This document shows, piece after piece, positions 25,776 to 33,693 of a DNA stretch of 63,781 nt. The position numbers and the translations under genes were made by a program. Each line of letters starts with the position of its first letter. The first letter of the stretch is position 1. Source of the stretch: CAG-557 sp045540315 (GTDB taxonomy: Bacteria; Bacillota; Clostridia; Oscillospirales; Acutalibacteraceae); assembly GCA_045540315.1 (NCBI GenBank), contig JAZQHA010000012.1:1-63781 (forward strand), in the 5' to 3' direction. A model generated the notes under the pieces. The model saw nothing but the letters and a program-made list of their open reading frames with translations. It did no database searches and was not told the DNA's origin.

Positions 25776-26954
25776 ATGGAATGCTTGGTAATTCTCTACG
25801 ATAAAGAGCAAGTAAATAATATTATTCCTATCTTTGCTTTTAAGCCCAAAAATGTTGTTATTCTGTATGATCGCAAATATACGCCGTTTAAAAATATCGG
25901 TTATATCAAGAAAGTTTGTACCGCGAGATTTCCACATATACACGTTGAAACAAGAAGCTATGATGGCTTAAATATCGAGAATATAATGAGAACGTGTACC
26001 TCGGTGATTCATAAAAAGTCTGGATGTTTTTTTAACATAACCGGTGCTGGTGAGTTCGGTGCAATTGGCGCGTATCAAGCTTGCAGAAAAACCTTTACTC
26101 CTATTTTCAAAATTGATGTTCTAGGCGAGCGCCTTATAAATGTTTATGGCTGCCACTCGCTAGAAAAAAATTTCGTGATGCCGAAGCTCAACATAGAGAA
26201 TATTTTTGCCTTACACGGTGCAAACATTACCGGATACAATCACTCCAGCCCTTCCTCAGAGAGCTTCGATAGCTTACTTGAATTTTGTTCTGCGGTTTTC
26301 GACGACATTGAGTCATGGAAAAATTTGTGCCTTTATTTGCAGTCCGGAAATACAACTTATTCGCAAGGACATAACAATTTGTTTTTTCGTGCTCCGAGAG
26401 ATATTTCTAAAAGTAATGTAAAAGTTTCTTTAGATAACTTTAAACTTTTAGAACTAGCACAAAAATTAAAACTCATATACAAGCTAAATGTTTCTTCAAA
26501 TAAGGTTTCATTTTTCTACCGCGATAAAAAAATAAAGTCGTATCTTTGCGACTTTGGTATTTGGCTTGAACTTTTTTGTTATATTAACTTGAAACGTAAC
26601 AAGCTTTTTCACGATGTGCGCATGAGCGTTAAATTTGAGTGGAACAATGTCAAAAATAAGCTCATGGAAATAACCAACGAAGTTGATTTGACTTTTTTCT
26701 ACGGTATACATCCGTATTTTATTTCGTGTAAGCTTTCCGAGCCTTCTGCTGATGCCTTACGAGAGCTTAGTATGTACCCTTCGTATTTTGGTGGAGAAAA
26801 CTCAAAAAGTGCTCTCGTTATTGTCAGCAAAGTTAATAAAGAGCGCTCGTATACCTACACGCGCGCTCATGATATGGGAATTACTCTCATCGACGGGGCA
26901 ATGATAAAAAAAGGTAAATTTATTGATGAAATAAAAAAATCACTCTCAATATGA
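25776..26954 (+). CDS. CARF-domain nuclease-like protein (DUF1887/Card1 family)
   Basis: 392-aa protein resembling the DUF1887 family, which includes Card1, a nuclease switched on by cyclic oligoadenylate from type III CRISPR systems. The N-terminal half looks like a CARF Rossmann fold (LVILYDKEQVNNI and FFNITGAGEFGAIGAYQA, matching the family's NxTGGTKxM loop). The C-terminal half has the PD-(D/E)xK-like signature EVDLTFFYGIHPYFISCKLS, with Glu, Asp and Lys present. Normal length for the family. No CRISPR array, cas gene or cyclase is in the window; stand-alone members are known. Its 3' end overlaps the convergent gene by 35 bases. Confidence 0.75.
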   Translation: MECLVILYDKEQVNNIIPIFAFKPKNVVILYDRKYTPFKNIGYIKKVCTARFPHIHVETRSYDGLNIENIMRTCTSVIHKKSGCFFNITGAGEFGAIGAYQACRKTFTPIFKIDVLGERLINVYGCHSLEKNFVMPKLNIENIFALHGANITGYNHSSPSSESFDSLLEFCSAVFDDIESWKNLCLYLQSGNTTYSQGHNNLFFRAPRDISKSNVKVSLDNFKLLELAQKLKLIYKLNVSSNKVSFFYRDKKIKSYLCDFGIWLELFCYINLKRNKLFHDVRMSVKFEWNNVKNKLMEITNEVDLTFFYGIHPYFISCKLSEPSADALRELSMYPSYFGGENSKSALVIVSKVNKERSYTYTRAHDMGITLIDGAMIKKGKFIDEIKKSLSI

Positions 26955-27303
26955 GAGCATACTTAATGGTTACATGAACAAAAATACCTTTCCAAATAAC
27001 GTGAATTTGGAAAAATCCATTGTTACCTTTGCCTTTGTGGGCAGTATAGAGATAATCACCTCCAAGAGCTAGGCCGCCTAAAAGTGTAATAACAACCGCG
27101 ATCACTTTGCATTTGTTATTCCTTTTATTCGGTGTTTTTACGTTCAATCGTCTTACTATTACTTTTTTCGCATTCTCTTTGTTTGCATTTTTTGGGGTAT
27201 TTGTTGCAACGACACGATTTCTAACCTCCGTTTGATGCGAAACCGCTCTTAGTGGGCCAACCATAAACGCAAAGGAGGCAATAAGCGCAATTATCTTTTT
27301 CAT
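26920..27303 (-). CDS. Small basic exported protein
   Basis: 127-aa protein I do not recognise. It has a signal peptide (MKKIIALIASFAFMVGPLRA), a strongly basic Asn/Lys-rich middle (NTPKNANKENAKKVIVRRLN), a hydrophobic segment (CKVIAVVITLLGGLALGG) and a second hydrophobic stretch at the end. AGAGGGAAAG precedes the ATG. It follows another small exported protein across a terminator and overlaps the end of the CARF gene by 35 bases. Confidence 0.6.
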   Translation of the reverse strand: MKKIIALIASFAFMVGPLRAVSHQTEVRNRVVATNTPKNANKENAKKVIVRRLNVKTPNKRNNKCKVIAVVITLLGGLALGGDYLYTAHKGKGNNGFFQIHVIWKGIFVHVTIKYALILRVIFLFHQ

Positions 27304-27319
27304 CTTTCCCTCTTTTCAT

Positions 27320-27356
27320 AACAAAAAAGACACCCTCTTTCAAAAAGGTGTCTTTT
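27320..27356 (-). terminator. Terminator between two small secreted protein genes
   Basis: AAAAGACACC / GGTGTCTTTT, a perfect 10-bp stem with a 12-nt loop. On the minus strand it runs into TTTTTTGTT. Confidence 0.75.
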
Positions 27357-27436
27357 CTTATTTCGCTGCTTAGTTGTTTATTAGAGAACTGACGTGAATT
27401 TAGATTTCTTTAATAACACTTTGCTACAGTTGTCTA

Positions 27437-27814
27437 TCATGAGACCACTTTACTACAGGAATCTATTATTCCATCTATTCCTAGAATGAAAGTTATCGCT
27501 TGTAAAATATGGGGCATATTAACAAAATCACGCAAAGGTTTCGCGCCCACAACCACGGCGACAACTAATCTTGCTAATGCGCGCACACCGCCGACCGCTA
27601 CCGCTGCCTCTTTTACTACAGCCGCCGCAGGTATTGCAACTGCCGAAATTTTTGCCGCGCAGACTGCTACATCCCAAGCTGTTCCCTCAAGTATCATCGG
27701 GTTTATATCAACATGCGTGGCATTAGGTTCGAACTCAGCGTTTGCATAGGTTAAACTGTTGCTCGTTCCTACTGCAGACGCAAAAATTAACAGGCTTGTT
27801 ATTAACTTTTTCAT
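27437..27814 (-). CDS. Small secreted Ala/Val-rich protein
   Basis: 125-aa protein of unknown function. The signal peptide KKLITSLLIFASAVGTSNSL ends near TYANA. The mature part of about 100 residues has a very hydrophobic Ala/Val-rich core (KISAVAIPAAAVVKEAAVAV, LARLVVAVVVG) with two Cys. AAGGAGG precedes the ATG. Size and composition would fit a membrane-active peptide or a small membrane-associated surface protein; the sequence does not decide. Confidence 0.6.
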   Translation of the reverse strand: MKKLITSLLIFASAVGTSNSLTYANAEFEPNATHVDINPMILEGTAWDVAVCAAKISAVAIPAAAVVKEAAVAVGGVRALARLVVAVVVGAKPLRDFVNMPHILQAITFILGIDGIIDSCSKVVS

Positions 27815-27999
27815 TTTTGTCGAACCTCCTTTCTAAAAGATTTGCATTCATTATATCACAGAGATTTCCAGAAAAATACACATTTCAGTAGATTTTACCT
27901 ATTGCACAAAGCGCGTTTAGGCTCAGAAACTCTTTTTTACAAGTTTTTACAATAAAAAGACTCCCTCTTTTAAAGGTGCTTTTAATGCATACTTATGGT

Positions 28000-28132
28000 T
28001 ACAGCTCCACCAACGCTGGCCGCGAGGCGGCCCCATTTCATGGGGCCTATACAGCACCTATAGGTGCTGTATACGTAATAACCCTTAAATAGGTTATTAC
28101 GGCCTCGCGGCCGTGCGTGGGATAGATGCAGC
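28000..28132 (-). repeat. Cloverleaf repeat element E6 (divergent arms)
   Basis: Outer stem 28019-28028 / 28102-28111, exact. The arms are perfect: 8 bp GC-rich with a TTC loop (28029-28047), 11 bp (28048-28073) and 9 bp AT-rich (28075-28100). None resembles the common type in sequence. A short CCAACGC / GCGTGGG pair lies outside. The element ends at the stop codon of the next gene. Confidence 0.85.
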
Positions 28133-28795
28133 TTATATTTTTCTTACGATAGACACGCTGGATTTAAAAATACTATTCTCTGGCACAAAGCCTCGAACAG
28201 AGCTAAGTGGATAAATGCTGGTATTTTTACCAATGATGGTACCAGGATTTAAGACGGAGTTGCAGCCAATTTCGACAAAATCTCCGAGAATTGCGCCGAA
28301 CTTACGTAGGCCGGTAGGAATTTTTTCTCCGGATACAGTTACGCTAACAAGGCTTTTATCTGACTTCACGTTAGACGTAATACTGCCGGCGCCCATATGA
28401 GCTTTATAACCCAATATAGAATCTCCAATATAGTTATAATGAGGCACCTGGACATTGTCGAATAAAACAGAATTCTTAATCTCAGTAGAGTTACCTACAA
28501 CTGCATTTTTTCCGACAATCACATCGCCGCGTATATATGCGCAATGACGAATTTCTGCGTTTTCATCTACAATGAGCGGACCATTTAAACACGCCGTTTT
28601 GCAAACTTTTGCAGTTTTAGCAATCCAAATATTTTCGTGGAGCTGGTCAAACTTTGCGGGATCAAGTTGCTTACCCATTTCAACTATAAATTGCGAAATT
28701 TGCGGCAACACACTCCAAGGCTCTTTTTTATTAGAAAATAAATCTTTAGCGATGGTTTTTTCGAGGTTTAATAGACTTTCAACCGATAAATTCAT
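28133..28795 (-). CDS. Left-handed beta-helix nucleotidyl/acyltransferase-like protein
   Basis: 220-aa protein with hexapeptide repeats (IWIAKTAKVCKTACLNGPLI, VIVGKNAVVGNSTEIKNSVL), like the C-terminal acyltransferase half of GlmU and similar sugar-nucleotide enzymes. GAGSITSNVKSDKSLVSVTV and SVLNPGTIIGKNTSIYPLSS are the most conserved parts. It lacks the N-terminal uridylyltransferase domain of GlmU. Short proteins like this in Clostridia are often labelled UDP-GlcNAc pyrophosphorylase; the acceptor is unknown. GGGAG precedes the ATG. Its stop codon coincides with the edge of element E6. Confidence 0.75.
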   Translation of the reverse strand: MNLSVESLLNLEKTIAKDLFSNKKEPWSVLPQISQFIVEMGKQLDPAKFDQLHENIWIAKTAKVCKTACLNGPLIVDENAEIRHCAYIRGDVIVGKNAVVGNSTEIKNSVLFDNVQVPHYNYIGDSILGYKAHMGAGSITSNVKSDKSLVSVTVSGEKIPTGLRKFGAILGDFVEIGCNSVLNPGTIIGKNTSIYPLSSVRGFVPENSIFKSSVSIVRKI

Positions 28796-28928
28796 TTTGC
28801 AACTCCCTTTTTTAATTGTATATATTATATCATATTAAAATATGTCGTGGGGATAAAAATTGCTGATTTAAAAAAATTCGATAATACATGGCAAGTATAT
28901 CTTTAAATATAATTACAAGTTAAAGTTC

Positions 28929-28978
28929 TTGATTTTTTAAGGAAGAACTGATAAACTAATAATAGAGTAGCTATTATT
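28929..28978 (+). promoter_or_regulatory. rpmB promoter and leader hairpin
   Basis: TTGATT (28929-28934), 17-nt spacer, TAAACT (28952-28957). Directly after it AATAATAG / CTATTATT forms a perfect 8-bp stem with a 5-nt loop (28958-28978), ending a few bases before the AAGGAGGTG ribosome site. The hairpin would sit at the very 5' end of the mRNA. Confidence 0.5.
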
Positions 28979-28995
28979 AAGGAGGTGTAGCAAGA

Positions 28996-29184
28996 ATGGC
29001 AAAATGTGAAATCTGTGGAAAAAATGTGAGTTTTGGAATAAAAGTATCTCATTCACATAGACGTTCTAATAGAGTGTTTAAACCTAATGTGCGACGTGTA
29101 AGGGCAATAGTAGGTGGCACACCAAAGCGAATCTATGCTTGTACTCGTTGTTTGAGATCCGGTCGGGTTACTAGAGCTGTTTAA
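28996..29184 (+). CDS. rpmB: 50S ribosomal protein L28
   Basis: 62-aa L28 of the large ribosomal subunit. It is the zinc-binding form: CEIC at residues 4-7 and CTRC near the C-terminus supply four cysteines. SFGIKVSHSHRRSNRVFKPN and RVRAIVGGTPKRIYACTRCL are family segments. Strong site AAGGAGGTG. Single-gene unit with its own promoter and terminator. Confidence 0.96.
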   Translation: MAKCEICGKNVSFGIKVSHSHRRSNRVFKPNVRRVRAIVGGTPKRIYACTRCLRSGRVTRAV

Positions 29185-29204
29185 AAATTTTTAATTAGCC
29201 ATTT

Positions 29205-29240
29205 AATAAATTCGATAGTTTTTATCGGATTTATTTTTTT
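29205..29240 (+). terminator. rpmB terminator
   Basis: AATAAATTCGAT / ATCGGATTTATT, a 12-bp stem with one wobble pair and a 7-nt loop, then TTTTT. Confidence 0.75.
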
Positions 29241-29388
29241 ACTGTAATTTTTTATTTTACAGCGTTAATTTTATTGTAAATTTGAAGCTTGATGTTATCC
29301 TAACTTACCCTTTCGTATCTTGACTTTTGGGCTGGTTTTTACTATCATTTACATTGTTAAATCGTGAAAATTTGGAGGGGATAAAAAA

Positions 29389-30531
29389 TTGCAAAAAAAC
29401 TCGATAATCTCGCTGAGAAATATTACGGTTTCTTTCAACGGGAATACTGTTTTGAAGAACTTTAACCTTGACATAAAAAATGGCGATTTTGTTACGCTTT
29501 TAGGCTCGTCTGGTTGCGGAAAAACAACCATTTTGCGAATAATTGGAGGGTTTGTTCAACCGGATAGCGGAGACATTTTTTTTGCAGGGAAGAACGTTAC
29601 AAATCTTCCTCCGCATAAGCGTGAAGTCAATACAATTTTTCAAAGTTATGCATTATTTCCTCATTTGAATGTATACGAAAATATTGCATTTGGCATGAGA
29701 CTGCAAAAAAAATCTGAGTCTGAAATAAATGAGAAAGTCTCGGAGATGCTTAAAATGGTAAGCTTATCGGGCTTTGAGAAAAGAAACATCGCAAACTTGT
29801 CTGGTGGGCAGCAACAACGTGTTGCTATTGCTAGGGCCCTTGTAAATAATCCGAAGGTCTTGCTTTTGGATGAGCCTCTTGGTGCGTTGGACTTGAAATT
29901 ACGCAAAGACATGCAGACTGAATTGAAAAAAATTCAGCAAAAGATGGGAATTACATTTATTTTTGTTACGCACGACCAGGAAGAAGCTCTTTCCATGTCG
30001 GATACTGTCATCGTGATGGACAAAGGGCAAATACAGCAAATTGGTTCGCCACAGGATATATATAATGAGCCGCAAAATGCATTTGTTGCGGATTTTATCG
30101 GAGAAAGTAACATTATCGATGGCGTGATGCATCAAGACTATATCGTCGAGTTCGCTGGTAGAAAATTCGACTGTCTTGATTACGGATTTGCTAAAAAGGA
30201 AAATGTTGACGTTGTTATTCGTCCAGAAGATATTGAAGTGACCAAGCCAGAAGATGGGCATATCTCCGGGACAGTTACGTCGGTGACTTTCTTGGGCGTA
30301 CACTACGAGATAATAGTGGACATCGACGGCTTTAAATGGATGATTCAATCTACCGAGAGCCAAAAACCAGGAGATGTTATTGGACTTATTTTGCAGCCAG
30401 ATGATATTCACATTATGAAAAAATCTGAGCATTCTGGTGAGTATGGCGACTACAGTGCGTTTAGTGACGAAATGTATGAAGTTTATGAGGAAAACTCGAC
30501 CGAAACTCGAAAAGAAGGTGACGACAAATGA
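29389..30531 (+). CDS. potA: Spermidine/putrescine ABC transporter ATP-binding protein
   Basis: 380-aa ATPase of the PotABCD polyamine importer. Walker A is GSSGCGKTT (about residue 43), the signature NLSGGQQQRVAIARAL, Walker B VLLLDEPLGALD and the H-loop FVTHDQEEAL. A C-terminal TOBE-like domain follows (VVIRPEDIEV, VTSVTFLGVHYEIIV). TTG start, 9 nt after GGAGGGG. Its stop overlaps the potB ATG (ATGA), so the genes are coupled. Confidence 0.94.
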   Translation: MQKNSIISLRNITVSFNGNTVLKNFNLDIKNGDFVTLLGSSGCGKTTILRIIGGFVQPDSGDIFFAGKNVTNLPPHKREVNTIFQSYALFPHLNVYENIAFGMRLQKKSESEINEKVSEMLKMVSLSGFEKRNIANLSGGQQQRVAIARALVNNPKVLLLDEPLGALDLKLRKDMQTELKKIQQKMGITFIFVTHDQEEALSMSDTVIVMDKGQIQQIGSPQDIYNEPQNAFVADFIGESNIIDGVMHQDYIVEFAGRKFDCLDYGFAKKENVDVVIRPEDIEVTKPEDGHISGTVTSVTFLGVHYEIIVDIDGFKWMIQSTESQKPGDVIGLILQPDDIHIMKKSEHSGEYGDYSAFSDEMYEVYEENSTETRKEGDDK

Positions 30532-31349
30532 AAACGAAGTCTTTGTCGTTGCTGTATGTTGTATGGATGACAATTTTCACTTTGGTTCCGATGGCGTTAG
30601 TTTTGGTTTTTGCCTTTACCGATAAATCTTGGAACCTTACTTTTGAAAACATTGTTAACGTAAGTCAATACTCAAATATATTTTTACGCTCAATTGGTTT
30701 GGGCGCGATATCTACAGTTATTTGCTTGTTTTTGGGGTATCCGCTTGCGTATGTTATTTCTAAAATTTCCATGCAGAGACAAGGAATCGCAATTATGCTA
30801 ATTATGCTGCCGATGTGGATGAATTTTCTTTTGCGCACATATGCATGGATGACTATTCTTGAAAATAACGGCCTTTTAAATAAATTTCTAGCCCTGTTTG
30901 GCGTGGCGCCATTATCCCTTATTAATACCTCTGGGGCGGTTGTTTTGGGAATGGTCTACAATTTTTTGCCATATATGGTGTTGCCAATTTACTCGGCGAT
31001 ATCAAAAATTGATAAGCGAATTATTGAGGCGGCGCAAGACTTAGGTGCTGGTCGAAGAAAGGTTTTTTTGAAAATTTTAATGCCTTTGAGTATCCCTGGA
31101 ATTATATCCGGGGTTACGATGGTTTTCGTGCCAGCCGTGAGTACCTTTATTATCTCTAAAATGCTTGGTGGTGGCTCAAATCTTTTAATTGGCGACCTTA
31201 TTGAGATGCAGTTTTTAGGTAGTACGTATAATCCCCATTTGGGCTCGGCGATTTCTTTTATTTTGATGATTCTTATTTTTATTTCCATCGGAATTATGAA
31301 TCAGTTTGATGACTCCGAGGATGAATCAGGACCAGCTGCATACATGTAG
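30528..31349 (+). CDS. potB: Spermidine/putrescine ABC transporter permease PotB
   Basis: 273-aa inner-membrane permease with about six transmembrane helices. The EAA motif that docks on the ATPase is seen as IIEAAQDLGAGRRKVFLKIL, followed by MPLSIPGIISG. The segment MLPMWMNFLLRTYAWMTILE is typical of PotB. It overlaps potA by four bases; a 35-nt gap precedes potC. Confidence 0.94.
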   Translation: MKTKSLSLLYVVWMTIFTLVPMALVLVFAFTDKSWNLTFENIVNVSQYSNIFLRSIGLGAISTVICLFLGYPLAYVISKISMQRQGIAIMLIMLPMWMNFLLRTYAWMTILENNGLLNKFLALFGVAPLSLINTSGAVVLGMVYNFLPYMVLPIYSAISKIDKRIIEAAQDLGAGRRKVFLKILMPLSIPGIISGVTMVFVPAVSTFIISKMLGGGSNLLIGDLIEMQFLGSTYNPHLGSAISFILMILIFISIGIMNQFDDSEDESGPAAYM

Positions 31350-31384
31350 CAATGTCTAGCTAAATTTTGAAGGAATGATAAAAT

Positions 31385-32176
31385 TTGAAGGTTAAATCTA
31401 TATCGAAAATATACATGGGGTTAATTTTCTTCTTTTTGTATGCGCCGCTTGTTGTTCTTATCGCGTTTTCGTTTAACGAGTCAAAAAGTCGGAGTGTTTG
31501 GACAGGTTTTTCCCTAAAGTGGTATGCAAAGTTGTTCGCCGATAAGGAAATTTTACACGCGCTCTTTAATACGGTCATAGTTGCGGTGGCAGCCTCGCTT
31601 TTGGCCACAGTTATAGGTACTTTGGCTTGTTTTGGAATACTGAAGATGAAAAAATGGACGAAAAAATTCGTTATGAGCGTTAATAATCTTCCAGTTGTAA
31701 ATCCAGAAATCGTAACAGGCGTCTCGCTAATGCTACTTTTTGTATTTGCGTACAATACGTTTGGAGTCTTTAAGCCTGGAATTATTACCTTAATTTTAGC
31801 GCACACTACGTTTTGCTTGCCGTACGTGATTTTATCTGTCTTACCCAAACTCAAGCAAATTAATCCGCATCTTTATGAGGCGGCGCAGGATTTAGGTTGT
31901 CCTCCCGCAAGAGCTTTTGTTAAAATAATATTGCCAGATATTATGCCCGGGGTTATCACTGGGATGATAATGGCGTTTACGTTGTCGTTGGATGATTTTG
32001 TAATAAGCTATTTTACTAGCGGTACAGCACAAACCTTACCAATAGCGATATACTCCATGACGCGAAAAATCGTTAGTCCGGAAATTAACGCACTTTCGAC
32101 TTTACTATTTGTTGTAGTGCTAGCTTTATTACTTGTGGTAAATTTTCGTCAGGCAAAGGCCGAAATTAATGATTGA
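31385..32176 (+). CDS. potC: Spermidine/putrescine ABC transporter permease PotC
   Basis: 263-aa second permease of the polyamine importer. The coupling motif is LYEAAQDLGCPPARAFVKII followed by LPDIMPGVITG; ALFNTVIVAVAASLLATVIG and TLSLDDFVISYF are further family segments. About six transmembrane helices. TTG start after GAAGGA. PotD follows after 22 nt. Confidence 0.94.
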   Translation: MKVKSISKIYMGLIFFFLYAPLVVLIAFSFNESKSRSVWTGFSLKWYAKLFADKEILHALFNTVIVAVAASLLATVIGTLACFGILKMKKWTKKFVMSVNNLPVVNPEIVTGVSLMLLFVFAYNTFGVFKPGIITLILAHTTFCLPYVILSVLPKLKQINPHLYEAAQDLGCPPARAFVKIILPDIMPGVITGMIMAFTLSLDDFVISYFTSGTAQTLPIAIYSMTRKIVSPEINALSTLLFVVVLALLLVVNFRQAKAEIND

Positions 32177-32198
32177 TTGAAATTGGGTGAGACATGCG

Positions 32199-33377
32199 TT
32201 GAAAAGAAAAGCTGTTTTTATGATTGTAATTATTTCAATTTTTACTGCAGGAGTGGGCAGTTTCTTTTGGTATAAAAAAAGCCAAACGTCTGCAATTACT
32301 ATAAATGTTTATAACTGGGGCGAATATATCTCGGATGGCTCAGATGGTGGTCTAAATGTAAATGAAGAGTTTACCAAAAGAACCGGGATTCGCGTGAATT
32401 ACGGGACCTTTCAGAGTAACGAGGCACTTTTTGCGAAGCTTCAAAATGGTGGCTCTAAGTACGATGTAATTATCCCATCGGACTACATGATTTCTAAAAT
32501 GATTGAGCACGATATGTTGGCTAAGCTTGATTTCTCTAAAATTCCAAATGCTTCATATATAGACGATGCGTTTAAAAATCCGGAATATGACCCTTTAAAT
32601 GCCTACTCGGTGCCGTATACTTGGGGGACTATTGGTATTTTTTATAATAGAAAAATGGTCTCAGAGTCAGAAAAAGATATCAACTGGAATATCTTATGGA
32701 GCCCGAAATATGCCGGGAAAATCTTGATGTTTGATAATCCTCGTGATGCTTTTGCTATTTCTCAAATTCGTCTAGGAGTGCCGCTAAATACCAAAAAGAA
32801 ATCTGATTGGCTTCGAGTAGCCGAGGACCTAAAAACTCAAAAACCTCTAGTGCAAGCCTATGTTATGGATCAAATCTTCGATAAAATGGGCAACTCAGAG
32901 GCCGCTTTAGCACCGTATTACTCCGGTGATGCAACACTTTTAACTCAGCGCAATCCAGATGTTGGATTTGTTATCCCTACTGATGGAACCAATAGGTTTG
33001 TCGATGCGATGTGCATACCCAAGAACGCTGAGCATCCGGCAGAGGCACTAGCATATATCAACTTTATGTGCGAGCCTCAAATTGCCGCTGAGAATATCAA
33101 GTATATAGGTTATTCGTCACCCTCAACTGAGGTTAAAAATCAACTCGATTTAAATATTTCAAGTGATAAATATAGATATCCTGATGAAAATATCTTAAGT
33201 AATACGCAGGTTTTTACCTCTTTACCGGATGAAATTAACTCGCTTATTGACTCACTTTGGATTGACATCAAAACCGGTACGCCGGGAAATCCTCTTGGAT
33301 TAGTACTCGTTATAAGCGGTTTTGTTCTGATATATTTAGCTTTAATTTTTGTTAAAAAGCGAAAAACTAGACTGTAA
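32199..33377 (+). CDS. potD: Spermidine/putrescine-binding protein PotD, with a C-terminal membrane anchor
   Basis: 392-aa polyamine-binding receptor of the PotABCD system. The binding domain runs from INVYNWGEYISDG through GGSKYDVIIPSDYMISKMI and PYTWGTIGIFYNRK to AYINFMCEPQIAAENIKYIG. Unlike usual Gram-positive PotD lipoproteins there is no lipobox: the N-terminal hydrophobic segment (MIVIISIFTAGVGSFFWY) has no Cys, and the protein ends with a transmembrane helix (LVLVISGFVLIYLALIFV) and a KKRKTRL tail. I start at the TTG at 32199, 8 nt after GGGTGAG; GTG at 32187 is the alternative. Confidence 0.92.
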   Translation: MKRKAVFMIVIISIFTAGVGSFFWYKKSQTSAITINVYNWGEYISDGSDGGLNVNEEFTKRTGIRVNYGTFQSNEALFAKLQNGGSKYDVIIPSDYMISKMIEHDMLAKLDFSKIPNASYIDDAFKNPEYDPLNAYSVPYTWGTIGIFYNRKMVSESEKDINWNILWSPKYAGKILMFDNPRDAFAISQIRLGVPLNTKKKSDWLRVAEDLKTQKPLVQAYVMDQIFDKMGNSEAALAPYYSGDATLLTQRNPDVGFVIPTDGTNRFVDAMCIPKNAEHPAEALAYINFMCEPQIAAENIKYIGYSSPSTEVKNQLDLNISSDKYRYPDENILSNTQVFTSLPDEINSLIDSLWIDIKTGTPGNPLGLVLVISGFVLIYLALIFVKKRKTRL

Positions 33378-33490
33378 TATTATAAAAAAGAAACTCAAGT
33401 ATATGTTGGAAGTTATTTGAAACTGAGTTTTTATACAATATTTGTGTGTGATTTTTTAAACTCTTTCGAAAAACATCTATGATATAATTT

Positions 33491-33654
33491 GAGAGTGACC
33501 TGAGCAAGCACTGTGCCGCCGCGAGTCGCCGAAGAGCCCTTCGGCCACCCGAGAATTCAACTATGTTGAACTCTCGGGTAAAAAGAAAATAAATTTTTTA
33601 TTTTCTTTTGCCTCGCGGCTCGATAAAGCGCAAATTTTTAAATATGGCACTCCC
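33491..33654 (-). repeat. Cloverleaf repeat element E7 (partly degraded)
   Basis: Outer stem 33518-33527 / 33610-33619 with one mismatch. The GC-rich arm is shortened to 7 bp (33528-33545), the mixed arm is a 15-bp stem with one mismatch and a TAT loop (33547-33579), and the AT-rich arm is 13 bp (33581-33609). Termini GAGAGTGACC / TGGCACTCCC are partly conserved. It lies between potD and the cohesin gene. Confidence 0.8.
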
Positions 33655-33693
33655 ATATAACTTATACGATTGACAAGAAAAGGGCTGATATGT

